Positions 43,451 through 54,979 of a stretch of DNA of 64,000 nt are shown here, piece after piece (positions within the stretch are counted from its first letter, which is position 1; each line of letters starts with the position of its first letter). The notes beneath the pieces were generated by a model. That model worked only from the letters and a program-made list of their open reading frames with translations, ran no database searches and was not told where the DNA came from. A program made the position numbers and the translations under genes. This stretch comes from Nemertoderma westbladi (lineage: Eukaryota > Xenacoelomorpha > Nemertodermatida > Nemertodermatidae): contig JAUCBJ010002429.1 in assembly GCA_032718475.1 (NCBI GenBank), positions 1-64,000 on the forward strand, given 5' to 3'.

Positions 43451-45210
43451 GGCCGGTTTGACTTCTTATCACTTCTTATCACCTTATAACCCCTTATAAC
43501 GTTATTCAAAATTGTTATTAGTTTATTTTCGGTTTCTTGTTGAAACTTTATTTGATAAATCCTTTGTAAAACTGTAAATAGACTGCAAATTCCTGAACAT
43601 GTTTTCTTTTGGTCCAACTTTGGGACAGCCAAACATCAGGGAGATGGCAGCCTAGACCGTTAGGCCGTAAGCAATGCAGGGAAGAGATGTCCACAACACG
43701 CTAGCGCCCACATTGGGTCGACCGCGCACCCCCTTTGCCCCTTCGAAATACTCCACTTGCCATGCAGCGCCCGCTTTGTGAGAAGGTAAGACTTTGTTCG
43801 ACGCCCTTGCCCGCCGTAAGACCTATAGATCAGGGTAAGCGTGACGCCGTACTGGACGCCGCAAATTTAGGATCAAATAATTATATTCAGACAGAAACAC
43901 CCCCCCTTTGTCATGTCCTACGAACCCCTGGGTTAACCTGTACTTCCTACAGGTGCGAACTATTGCCATTCGTCAGTACGCGAGTACATATTAGGTACGG
44001 ACAGCATATGTTCCATAATTTAGTGATTCGTAGCACTGACTGTTTGGTACCGGTTCGCTTTGTAGAACGTACATTAGTACCCCCCCCCCCCCCTGTCTGG
44101 AGTTAGCTATTTGATCAGGCAAGGAGCATTTCTGCTACCGGCACACTGCTTGGCCTAGGGAGGTTTATTAATATCCTACCGCGCCTTGCCACGTACTGAT
44201 AGGTATTGCTGCTAACTACCGCAGCAACAAAGTTCTAGAATTAAATTAGTATACCAGATCAGCTAACGTACGGTAGCAATAAACCCCTATTCTTATCTTA
44301 CAACCAGAATCTGGTATTAGTGCCGATCACGGGTGTAGTTACTAACACCGTGGTTGCCCATTGGGTTGTGGATAGGAAGGAGAGAGCTTTGACGTCATTT
44401 GTGAGTATAAAGTTCTACAAAACGCGACTAGTTTATTTTAGTAGCTAGCGCACGGTATCATTTAGTCAGAAAATCACTAAAACCTAGTAAAGGAATTACA
44501 CGAAATTGTTTTATTTGTAACACACCCACACACACATGCCCTAAAACAAATTGCCCTTAAAGTTCTACTAGCTATAGCGCACTATACATTACTTTAGGTG
44601 GAAATTATCTGTATTTGTAAAATTAGGATCTGATTTAGTTGCGGCAAGAGAGAGTATTTCATTTTCGTTATTAAACTGTTGTTTTCTGTCCAGCAGTTAT
44701 TGTTACATTTAGGCCTGACCCTTTAGACTGATTTCGTACAGGGGGATCAGTTATCGTTACATTTAGGCACGACTTTAGGCTGATTTAGACAGGGGTAATC
44801 AGCATTGTTACACTAGGTCTGTTAACCACCTAGTTCGTATATAAACCATATAAATCACACCGCGGCAAGTTACTGTATTTATGACTGTCAGTGATAGTTA
44901 GGATTCGCTGCGCAGGGATTGTTTTCCCGTGAGTTTGGTCTGTTACTGTAACTGTACATCTGCCTCACCTGTTAGAGGACAGGTATCCTTCTGTCTAGTA
45001 CGTAGGCATTAGACCCGCTCACGTACATAAAATAGATACTAGGCTCTGTTCCTCGCCAGTAGTCGTTTGTGTATTGTATCTGTTTGTTTAGATATCCTGG
45101 ACTGGGATTTGTTGTCAGATACTGTACGAGCCCGTATACATTACTAGAGTCTCATAGTAAGATACATCGTTACTAGGATCTGGTAAGCGGTATACTACTG
45201 GACCCTTACA

Positions 45211-46169
45211 GTAGGAAGTATTTATATAAATTAGTATATAGTATTTCCGCCGTAGCATACAGTATAGTTTAGAACTGTTAGCTATTGAAAGTAGGAGATA
45301 TTTAAAATTTAAGGTTAGTAAATTTAGTAATTTAGAACGTCCCCTGCTTCAGTAGGCTTTTAGGGTAGCTAGTACTTTCGTATTTAATATTTGACTAGCT
45401 AACAGTTAGTTTGTAGCACTTTGTTTTACGCCGTGTGTGTGCGGTGTTACTTTTCGGTACTTGAAAAGGTTCATAGGGTTTAAAGACCAATTTGTATCGG
45501 TACCTAGGAAGATTTTTCGTAAGCGTAGAAGTAAAACTCTCACCTTCGACCTTTTCAGGACTCAAAGACTCATTTCTGGACCGCTTCGAGGATTAGACCG
45601 CTTTTCGCAAAGTTTGGGCGACAATAAATTCGTCCGCGCCGCCGAAAAACGGAAAGACCCACGTCCGGTTTGTATTTGGGAATTTGTACGACTGGAAGAT
45701 CAAAGGAACGTAAGTTTTACGACTCGCGTCGTTCAAACTTAAGAAAGCACAGTAGTACTCAAAATTTGTGGGTTTCACTGTCTATTAGTAGTGTTGTTGG
45801 TACGTATTTTCCCGTTAGACGTTGCTGTTTGGCCTATTGTTTGTACTTGTTGATCTATATTTTGTTAACGTATACCGTTATCTCATTTATTCGTACAAAT
45901 TTAGCCGGTAGGCTAGATTACTACTTATTTTATTATATACCTTGTTAGTTTTATTTGTACCGGTTAGGGTATATATATGATATATATATATATCAAGGTA
46001 AGTTTGACATTTGTACATTTCGACATTTTGACATTTCGACATTCTGACTTGTTGATTTATTTGTACCGGTTAGGGTATATATGTACTATATATACCAAGG
46101 TAAGTTTGACACTTCAACATTCAGACACTTTGACATTTTATTACCCGTACTTGACGTATATAATAAGAC
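45211..46169 (+). promoter_or_regulatory. BEL/Pao 5' leader with duplicated splice-donor unit
   Basis: Two copies (about 45950-46005 and 46055-46110) of GTACCGGTTAGGGTATATAT, a TA-rich palindrome and AAGGTAAGTTTGACA. Each ends with a perfect 5' splice-site consensus (AAG/GTAAGT). The leader is otherwise non-coding; the 101-codon ORF at 45437-45742 has no known features. Confidence 0.5.
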
Positions 46170-49100
46170 ATGAGTGACACACCCCATTCGACGAGATACC
46201 CACCTACCGACTATGACTTGTGCGACCCGTACAGATCGACAGTAGACGAACCAAGAAGGAGAACCCGAGATTCCACCGATGTCACACCGCTTGCGTCGCC
46301 GGTACCCCGAACGGAAATACCGGAAGCCGCAACGCGTGGCGACGGCAGAATCGAAGATTTCCTTACCGTCCCGCAGACTAGATCACGGGAACCGGACATG
46401 GTAAGTTCGACTGGAAGCCAGGAGAACGTTATTAGAAGTATAGGAGGACACATGGCCCAGATTACTCGGAACCTCGGAGAAGGTTTTCGCGTTTTACGCG
46501 AGTTAACCGCCCCGATGTCGAGATACGAGTTCTACACCTTACAGGTAAGGATAGAAAGTAGGGTACATGCCTCCGTAGATAAACTTAAAGGTTTGCACGA
46601 ACTTGCAGAGTTGCGTGGCGACAACTTTACTCAGGTAAAGATAGTAGATAAATTAGTAAGTGCGAGAGAAAGCATTATCCAGTTTAAGTCAGTAATAAGA
46701 TTGGCTCAAAAGGAGCAGTTTGACCAACTGCTAGGTGAGTCAGTTTCGGACGCGTTGTTACAACCCGAAGAGGAAGAAGAACTCTACTGCCTGGACGGAA
46801 GGTTGGAAACGCTGACCAATTTTCTTCGTAGATGCGGCGTACCGATCGACGAACCGGAAGTCGAACCGCGAGGGACGACGGAAGTTCTCACTACGGAAGG
46901 CTCGCGAGCCTACCAACATCCACCACTGGATAGATCGTTCGTTAGCGTACGGAGCGACGTTGGCAACGTTGGCGACGTTAGTAGAACAGCGTCTGGAATT
47001 ACTCGACAACAACAGGAGGTTGCACGCCGACAACAAGTCGCTGAGGAAGAAGCGCAACACCAGATGGCACAGATCGCCATCGAAGGAGAGAAACAACATA
47101 GAGAGGACGAGGCAAGAATTGCGCAACTCAAGGCGCAAGCCGAATTTGAAGCTTCGGAAATGCGCAGACTAGAGGAAAACTTAGCGCAAGAAGCGGCCGC
47201 GGCAGCAGCAGCGGATGAGTTAGCATGACAGACGGCAGCCGACGAGTTAGCACGGAAGAAAGCAGCATCCGACGCTCGCGCTAAGTTGGAGGCGCGACAA
47301 ATAAACGCACGTTTAGCTATACAGGAAGCGGAGTTAGCGGCACAACAACAAGTAGCGGATCGACGCGAAAGGGAGATGCAACTACAGTTCGAATTGAATC
47401 GTAGATCGCGCGAGACAGCGAACGCGCAAGCGGACCTCGAACTCGACGCGAGAGATAGATCTATAAGATCGCGAACTGGACACGACTTGTCTGCCCTGGA
47501 TCGTATGGAAGCTCGATATCGCGGAATACAGAAGCGGATCGAGGAAGGAAGTGTGGGAGCGATAGATCGAGGAGAGGAGTTCGTCGAGGATTACTGTAAA
47601 CGTTTTCCCCAAGTTATTCCTATGCTCAAACCCACGACTCCGATAAAACCGGTCTTCATTACGAAACCTAAGGAAATAACGCCTGTGCGTTCGACGCAAA
47701 GCAACAGGTTTGTTGTGACAGAAATACCGCAACCTAGGGCGACTTCATCGCCAATTTTAGCAGGTAACGTAACTAGTCCACCTACAGTAAGTCGTAGTCT
47801 ACTTGTAGGAAGAGAGGAACCTGCGTTTATGACCATTAAACAGGTGAGTAAACCATTACAAGTTAAACCTGTGACGTGCTGTGCAAATCCAGTTATTTAC
47901 AGACCGACTACGAAACCCGACTATTTCACTCGACCGTTGACACAATGTTCGACGCAACCTACGACTTCATGGAAGGCTTGCGAGCCTACCGAACTACGGA
48001 GGAGGATGGATGTGGGTAGTACCCACGGGATCGGACAACGTATAGCGAAACCTACGACTTCGTGGAAGGCTTGCGAGCCTACCGAACAACGGAGAGCCGT
48101 AGATTCCAGACCACAACGGACGAGACCAAGAATAATACGCCGGACACGAACCCGCCAACCACCTTATCCGGACGACGGCGATTCATCCAGTGACTCGGAG
48201 TCGACGGAACGGGAAATATTCCGTACTGGAGCGGCGGAAGATTATAAACGAGAGGAACGATCGACGAACCCCTATATCGACAATCCTCCACGAGAAACAC
48301 CCCAACAGAAACCCACGTTGCAACCAGCGGAAGCGATTAGCACCAACAGACTCGCCGAAATAATGCGACCTGTAGCGGACCGACTAGCTCAGATAGAAGA
48401 GCGACTCGAAGCGCAACCGTCGGATCGATCACGAACCAGCGTGGAGTTGGAACAACCTAGACAACATCGGCCACCGAGGAGAGAACAGGAGACTAGACGG
48501 ACTCCGACACATCGAGAAGAAGATCCCGTTAATAATTCCTACCGACGAACAACGCGCGGAAGGGAATGACTGGACGACGCCGCCGAACAGGGACGCGGAC
48601 AGTTGGATTTAGTTAGCGAGATTGCGAAATTCGCGGCTAGACACGGATTACCGGCACAGCAACCGCCGAAGTTGTCTGGCAACGCGAAACACTGGCGCAC
48701 ACTGGTAGACTACGTAGAGTCCCAGATCGCTAAGTGTGCTTTCACCTCGACGGAGAAGTTTAATTACTTGCTCCAAGTCCTGTCTGGTGAGCCGAAACGA
48801 TTAGCGGAAACCTTTATTGGTGTTCCCGATGCCTTTGAGTTGGCATACGACCGTTTGTATTCAATTTACGGCGGTAATGTCGCCATGGCTAAATCCATCA
48901 TTGAAGACCTCTGCAGAGGAGGCAACATTTCGAGACCGATCGACCTTTTACGACTCGCGGACGAAATAAAGAACGCTATAGGGACTTTACGGTCCATTGG
49001 ACAACTCGAGTACGCTAACGCACCGACGGTTCTCATTCGAATAATCGGTCGACTTCACCATCGACTACGAAGAGAATGGCGACGCATCGAGTACCAGCGC

Positions 49101-49439
49101 GAAGAGGCCGGAGGGTTATTAAAACTCACCGATGTCTATCAACTTATTTCACGGGAGGCCATGATCGAGACTCGATCGAACTATACCGATCACCATATCG
49201 CGGCGGAAGGGATAGCTGTTTCTGCGCCGACTCGGACAAAACCGTTTCCGACGAACGCGAAAGCCGTTACTTACGCCACCCCTACTGAGACTTCTAAAGT
49301 TCTGACGCCTATCGGCACCACGCAGCCACGACAACAGTTGCCGGCGGACTTTGTGGGATGCTCATACTGCGAGCGGAACGGCAGAAACCATAGCGGACAT
49401 AAACTACGTGGATGTCGCGCTTATAGGTTGGTATACTAG
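46170..49439 (+). CDS. BEL/Pao gag region (one frame, two TGA stops)
   Basis: Three segments (46170-47228, 47286-48569, 48603-49439) lie in the same frame, separated only by TGA codons at 47226 and 48567. Part 1 has a Ser/Arg-rich N-terminus and a helical middle. Parts 1-2 (about 46990-47450) form a long Ala/Glu/Arg-rich coiled coil. Part 2 is disordered and basic. Part 3 is the BEL gag core (DUF1759-like: LPAQQPPKLSGNAKHWRTLV, FNYLLQVLSGEPKRLAETFI, AYDRLYSIYGG) ending with a zinc knuckle CSYCERNGRNHSGHKLRGC. Role: particle assembly and RNA packaging. Both stops sit where a CGA arginine codon would become TGA by one transition. Gag is much longer than usual for BEL. Confidence 0.75.
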
Positions 49440-52400
49440 AGCACCAATACGTTCACTAGAGGTAAGTGACCAGGAGGACGACGTTTTGAGTACGTGTAGT
49501 TTATTGACTAACACGATAGATAATTCTCCTTCACACTCCTGTGGTCCAATTGTACGGACGGCATTACGACAGACTTGCGTCACTAACGCAGACGCCACCG
49601 ATACTGACGTAACCGATCTGGACACGACCATACGGACCTCTGACTTACAACTACTTGCAGTAGACCAGGTTGTATTGACTACTGAAGACCAAAGGGTTGT
49701 TGCCGTGGATGACTCGATGAACGAGGATTTTGGAAGGCTTGCGAGCCTACCGAAAAATCTGAAGGTCATTGACCCCACCCACCAGGCTTCGACACCGGTC
49801 GTTGATCTTGGAAGGCTTGCGAGCCTACGGACAGGTCAAGAAGTTGTCAAACCGCCGCACGACGATTCGACGCCGACTAGTGACACCGGAAGGCTTGCGA
49901 GCCTACCAGACGCATTGACACTAGCCACTGCAGCGGACGAAGACGTGGACGAGGACCATGGCGCAGTGCAAGCAGCGCTTGACCGACTGCTGACTGAACG
50001 GACCATACAATGGTTGGAACAGGACTCAGCAGAACCCGGTAGTTACGAGACCGCTATGTCAGAACAGGAAAAACGGTCATTAAATATTATGAGAGATACC
50101 ATTCGCCAGACCGCGAATGGCCACTATGAGGTTGGTATGTTGTGGCGCGATGGACAACCTAAGCTCGTTAACAATTACCCGCTTGCTTTGAGGCGACTCA
50201 AATCAATAAGGCAGCGATTGTTGCGAGACGAGATGGCCCATATGCAATACAATGCACAACTTCAGACGTATCTCCAAAAGGGATACGCCATTAGGATGTT
50301 AAATCCCGAGGTAACCACAGACCAGACATATTACCTGCCACATCATTTTGTTTGACACCCGGACAAACCTGGCAAGGTGCGTGTAGTCAACGACTGCGCT
50401 GCGCTTTACCAAGGGATGTCTATGAACAGCGAACTGATGGACGGGCCGAATATGAATAATTACCTCATGGGAGTCCTAATGCGTTTTAGACAACGCAAAG
50501 TGGCTTTCACCTGTGACGTAGAGGCCATGTTTCACCAGGTTAAGGCTTTGGAGCGGGACAGGGACAGTTTGAGGTTTCTTTGGTATCCGGACGGAAACTT
50601 ACAACTTCCGCCAGAAACTTACCAAATGCAGGTAAGAGTATTTGGAGCCAGGGACAGCCCCAACTGCACCATGTACGCATTGAAGCAGACAGCATTGGAC
50701 AGACGAGACCAATTTGACCCAGAAGTAGTTCGGACCGTGGAACGAGACTTCTACGTGGATGACGGCCTCAAGAGTTGTGACACCTTGGAGCGCGCTACAA
50801 CCGTAGCACACCAACTCCAGGATTGTCTCGCTGAGGGCGGATTTCACCTGACGAAGTTCGCTTCCAATGAACCCGAACTGGTGAACTCATTTGACCCGAC
50901 GGATCGTAGCGGAGGTGACTTAGACTTAGACCTAGAGCCTCTGCCGACGACCAAAGTATTAGGACTTAGTTGGGACCCTAACACCGACAATTTTAGGGTA
51001 CGTGTAAGGTCCAACGACCAGACTAGACCTCTCACTAAGAGAACTTGCTTATCGACCATGAGTCGATTGTATGACCCATTGTGTTTCATTAGTCCAGTGA
51101 TCCTACATGCTAGGATCATACTCCGCAGCATTTGGCAAGCCGGACTGGAATGGGACGATCCCATCCCAGAAAAGTTAGCTGAGCGATGGAGGGACTGGGA
51201 AGCCCAACTGACGTTCCTACAAGATTATACCATACCAAGGGTATACTTTCCTTTGCAAACCACCTTTCCTGCCGATTTAGAGCTTCACAGCTTTAGTGAC
51301 GCTAGCAAGGACGGATTGGGGGTTACCTTAAACCTTAGACGACAAGTGACATCGGACAGCTACGATGTATCTCTCGTTACTTCAAGGGCTAGAACAATGC
51401 CATTGAAGTATATGACTGTACCTCGTGGGGAGCTGCAAGCCGGGACGATATCCACCGATATTGTCAGTCTAGTTCAACGCGAGCTGGAGGCTAACTTGAA
51501 GGTCACATATTGGACGGATGCGACGTTGGTACTTTGGTACATAAACAACGAAACATTTGAGTTCAAGACTTTCGTAGCCAACAGACGGGCTGAAATACTA
51601 GACCGGTCGCTCAAACAAGATTGGCGTCACTGTCCAGGGAAGCTGAACCCAGCTGACATCGCGTCACGGGGGATGCAACCGCTTGACTTTTGTAAACCGG
51701 ACAATAAATCCTTTTGGTTTAGAGGACCCGATTTCCTACAGCGACCATCAGACGAATGGCCACCGTTATTCGACGCGACAACCAACACCATACCAGAGGG
51801 CGCCGAGATAAAACTCGACAAGGTTGTCAAGTCTAAAGCGAAAGCCAACGCCAAGGTCAAGAGGAAAAAAGGACGGACGAAATCTGATGACCTGGACGCC
51901 AGACCTGACATTACGCCAGACGTCTCGCCAGACACTCGACCAGACGCTTGTACGAATCCTTCGCCGGATGTTCCGCGGGAGATTACACCAGACGTTTCGC
52001 CGGATTGTTCACCAGATTACTCGCCAGATTATTCACCAGAAGCGACACCAGATTGTTCTCCGGATTGTACGCCAGATTGTTTGATGGAACTCTCGACAGA
52101 ATGTCTACCGGACGTCTCACCAGACTTTCCACCAGACATCTCGACAGACTGTCCACCAGACTTTGAACCAGACTTTCTGACAGAAGTTACGCTAGACAGA
52201 CTTTGGGACCGACGACAGGACATTTCGCCGGATGTTCCGCGCTATGTCTCACCAGACGTCTCACCAGACTGTTCACCAGACGCTTCACCAGACTGTCTAC
52301 TAGACACTCCATTAGAAGACCCATTAGAGCGGACTTTTAGAAACTTACCAAATTTGACTTCTTTGGACGACAAAGGTGTGGCCACAGGGATTACACTCCG

Positions 52401-52650
52401 CTCGAAGAAGGTACTTGACTTACCTACAGGTAAAGTGGTGACTAAGGTTAGGAAGCTTACAGGCTCACAGGAACACACTGACACTGTAGAGTTGAAACCA
52501 TTACTGCCAGTCGACACATTAGGTGCGGACGGCAAAGGTAAGACCGTAGAGATTGACGTACTTGGGGACTTAGACAAACCTACCGGGAAGGCCCGTGGGC
52601 CTACCAAGTCCAGACAAGTATACACACTACGACTACACCTTACCCGATGA
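49351..52650 (+). CDS. BEL/Pao pol: reverse transcriptase and RNase H (one TGA stop)
   Basis: Overlaps gag in the +1 frame (49351-49439) and runs as 49351-50355, a TGA at 50353, then 50377-52650. The first part holds three hairpin-encoded GRLASLP/R peptides and the RT finger region (YEVGMLWRDGQPKLVNNYPL, YLPHHFV). The second part has RT motif A (FTCDVEAMF; Asp codon 50515) and YVDD (50752-50763), then BEL RNase H (LHSFSDASKDG, YMTVPRGELQAG, YWTDATLVLWYI, LNPADIASRG). From 51895 to 52325 it turns into a Pro-Asp repeat (PDxSPDC) of unknown role. No DSG/DTG aspartic-protease motif was seen between the gag zinc knuckle and RT. Confidence 0.82.
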
Positions 52651-54172
52651 CGTCACTAACACTTACGTTGACAGGATAGTGAACCTAACTAGATCATGGA
52701 CTGACGCGTGCCGCAAGTTAGCATGGCTCAAACGATTGAGACAATATGCCAGAGGCAAACGCGACTTTCCTAGAAGACTTACCTTAAAGGAAATTGGCCA
52801 CTGTGAAGTTGATATCATTAGACATTATCAATTGCGATATTTCGCACGAGAGTTCACAGCGATCAAACAAGGTAAACAGATTAAGTCTTCACCGATTTTG
52901 AGTTGGAGTCCGATTATTTACCGGGGCTTACTTTGTCACAAGTCCAGACTCCAAAACATCGACTTTGCACTTGACTTTAGGTATCCTATCATCATACCGC
53001 AACACCATGAGTTACAGCGCGCTATGATACTGGACGCACATGTACAACTCAAACACGTAGGTAGACACCACTGTCTATCACACTTACGTTCGAGGTTTGT
53101 ACTGATTAGACCTAGTAAGGCACTGAGTTCGGTAACACGGAACTGTATTATTTGTAAGAAGGTGCACGCGAGGATAGGACACCAAGAAATGAGTGAACTA
53201 CCACTAGCTAGATTACAGGCGTTTAGACCCCCTTTCACTGAGACAGGGATAGACTGTTTTGGACCCATAATCGCGAAACGCGGAAGGGTACAGGTAAAAC
53301 GTTGGGGATTGATCTTCACTTGCATGGCCAGCAGAGCTGTCCATATAGAGCGAGTGACAGACTTGACCACCAATGCCTTTATCCTAGCCTTACGGCAATT
53401 TATCGCTAGACGTGGATTGGTCAAATCCATATACTGCGACCAAGGGACAAACTTTGTGGGTGCACGGAACGAGATAACCAGAGCTTTGAGAAAATTGGAC
53501 CAAAACCAGATTTCCGAGGAACTACGTCCTCACCGTATTGTTTGGTTTTTCAATACTCCAGACAGTCCGTGGAGAGGCGGCGTTTGGGAAAGGTTGATTG
53601 GCTCAATAAAGACAGCTATGGCTAAAGTCGTACCGACGCAACACATCTTGACAGACGACCAACTAACGACGTTACTAATAGAAATTGAAGCAATCTTAAA
53701 TACTAGACCGATCGCTTTGATCCCAGACAATAACGACGTACAGTTTGCCTTGACACCAGCGCACCTGCTTATGCAGGCGCCGATGACATTGTTGCCCATT
53801 TCGGTACCCGTTGATGGTGACGGATACGGCAACAAGGCTTGGAAAATCACTCAATTGCTTGCAAATAAATTCTGGGAAATATGGCAGAAATATTATTTGC
53901 CCTCTATTTCGACCAGAACCTCTTGGTATCTAAATACCCGATGTTTAAGACGTGGTGACCATGTTTTATTAGCTGAAGCCAATCTGAAAAGACGGTTTTG
54001 GCTGACTGGAGTCATTTTGACCACGCACCCTACATCTGGTGTAGTGAGGACAGTTACTGTACGGACTATCGACGGACGTACTGTAGATAGGCCTGTACAA
54101 TGTCTCGTGCTCCTTGAGGAGACTAGAAACGAGACGGGAGACTACAAATCTCCACCCAATATTAGTAAATAG
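52595..54172 (+). CDS. BEL/Pao integrase with C-terminal DUF5641-like domain
   Basis: In the +1 frame relative to RT/RNase H, overlapping it at 52595-52650. Counting from 52595: a helical linker; a zinc-binding HHCC-type region (HVQLKHVGRHH, CIICKK); the DDE core with Asp220 (GIDCFGP), Asp282 (YCDQGTNF) and Glu332 (GVWERLIG); then TPAHLLM, LANKFWEIWQKYYL and RGDHVLLAEANLKRRFW of the BEL C-terminal domain. It catalyses 3'-end processing and strand transfer of element cDNA. No stop codon interrupts it. No ATG is needed if reached by frameshift; the apparent start is GTG inside a hairpin motif. Confidence 0.9.
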   Translation: MGLPSPDKYTHYDYTLPDDVTNTYVDRIVNLTRSWTDACRKLAWLKRLRQYARGKRDFPRRLTLKEIGHCEVDIIRHYQLRYFAREFTAIKQGKQIKSSPILSWSPIIYRGLLCHKSRLQNIDFALDFRYPIIIPQHHELQRAMILDAHVQLKHVGRHHCLSHLRSRFVLIRPSKALSSVTRNCIICKKVHARIGHQEMSELPLARLQAFRPPFTETGIDCFGPIIAKRGRVQVKRWGLIFTCMASRAVHIERVTDLTTNAFILALRQFIARRGLVKSIYCDQGTNFVGARNEITRALRKLDQNQISEELRPHRIVWFFNTPDSPWRGGVWERLIGSIKTAMAKVVPTQHILTDDQLTTLLIEIEAILNTRPIALIPDNNDVQFALTPAHLLMQAPMTLLPISVPVDGDGYGNKAWKITQLLANKFWEIWQKYYLPSISTRTSWYLNTRCLRRGDHVLLAEANLKRRFWLTGVILTTHPTSGVVRTVTVRTIDGRTVDRPVQCLVLLEETRNETGDYKSPPNISK

Positions 54173-54979
54173 ATGTGGGACCTTTGTTGGCCGCCACATA
54201 GACCTACTGTATTTTAGTTATTTGTATTTGTATTACTGTACGTGCATTTGTAATCCTCTTCACTGTAGATAGAGACAGCGGTGGAATTCCATTGTCTTTA
54301 TACGTGAACATGGAGGGTAGTACCCTTATGTATCACATAGGAGCGGGATTGTGTGTACAGTAGGAATGGAATTCCACTTGGAACCCACAAGTGAGACAAT
54401 TTTCAAAAATTATTAGACAAATCCATTTATTTGGATTTAAATTTAAGAAAACGATTCTCCAGTGAAAGCAAATTCTAGAATACAGCTAGATAAAATTAAA
54501 ATTGGGGAGGACAAGAGCGGATGGAAGGCTTGCGAGCCTACCGATAAATTTTTTTTGGAAAAAGAAAATCGGCCTTGTTCTACGTAGTCGTGTCTACTAT
54601 TATTTAGACCAATTAATTCTCGACTGCACTATTTTTCTTGGGAAACGTAGTTTGGGAAATTAAAAGGTGAGTATTTTAGACTCGCGGCTAGTTTACCCGG
54701 AATTCGTTTTTTATCGGCACATTTTTTGGATTAGGAGCCAGTGCGAAATCACGCGAACCCGAAGTCATTAGGCAAATGGGTTGGGGTTTAGAGCAGAGTT
54801 GAGCCAAAAGCCGACAAACTCTAAGTCACCTCACATCTAACCTCTATTTTGTGCTTCATCTAGTAGAAACGTAACGATATGTAACCGCATATATTCATAT
54901 ACGATGGCGGAGAAGATGTATAAAGAGTTACGTCAAGGGTTTACGCAAGAACAAGAGCACCAGGCGCCATTCAATCGTT
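54173..54979 (+). other. Gap between integrase and ORF3 with candidate splice acceptors
   Basis: About 800 bp without a long ORF. It holds one hairpin motif (54523-54542), a donor-like AAGGTGAGTA (54664) and pyrimidine-rich AG sites (CACATTTTTTGGATTAG near 54733). A 29-codon upstream ORF (54904-54993) overlaps the first ATG of ORF3. Confidence 0.4.

Larger units (their letters stand above)
42946..45210 (+). repeat. BEL/Pao 5' LTR
   Basis: 2265 bp, TGATGAATTA...GACCCTTACA. The U3 side has three CCAAT boxes (43207, 43246, 43362), a 116-bp direct repeat around the latter two and a TATA box TATAAAA at 43444-43450. A tRNA-like segment lies at about 43082-43165. An AATAAA (44277-44282) is present here but reads AATTAA in the 3' LTR. 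Poly-C 44080-44093. By eye about 15 substitutions separate the two LTRs (about 0.7%), several at CpG/TpG or CpG/CpA sites. Confidence 0.93.

Noticed and set aside
43735-44106. 123-codon ORF in the LTR (and its 3' LTR twin at 60076)
   Set aside because: Lies in the LTR, has no recognisable domain and crosses a poly-C tract; identical in both LTRs simply because the LTRs are duplicates.
45437-45948. Leader ORFs of about 100 codons
   Set aside because: No known domain, overlapping alternatives on both strands, and located in the presumed untranslated leader.
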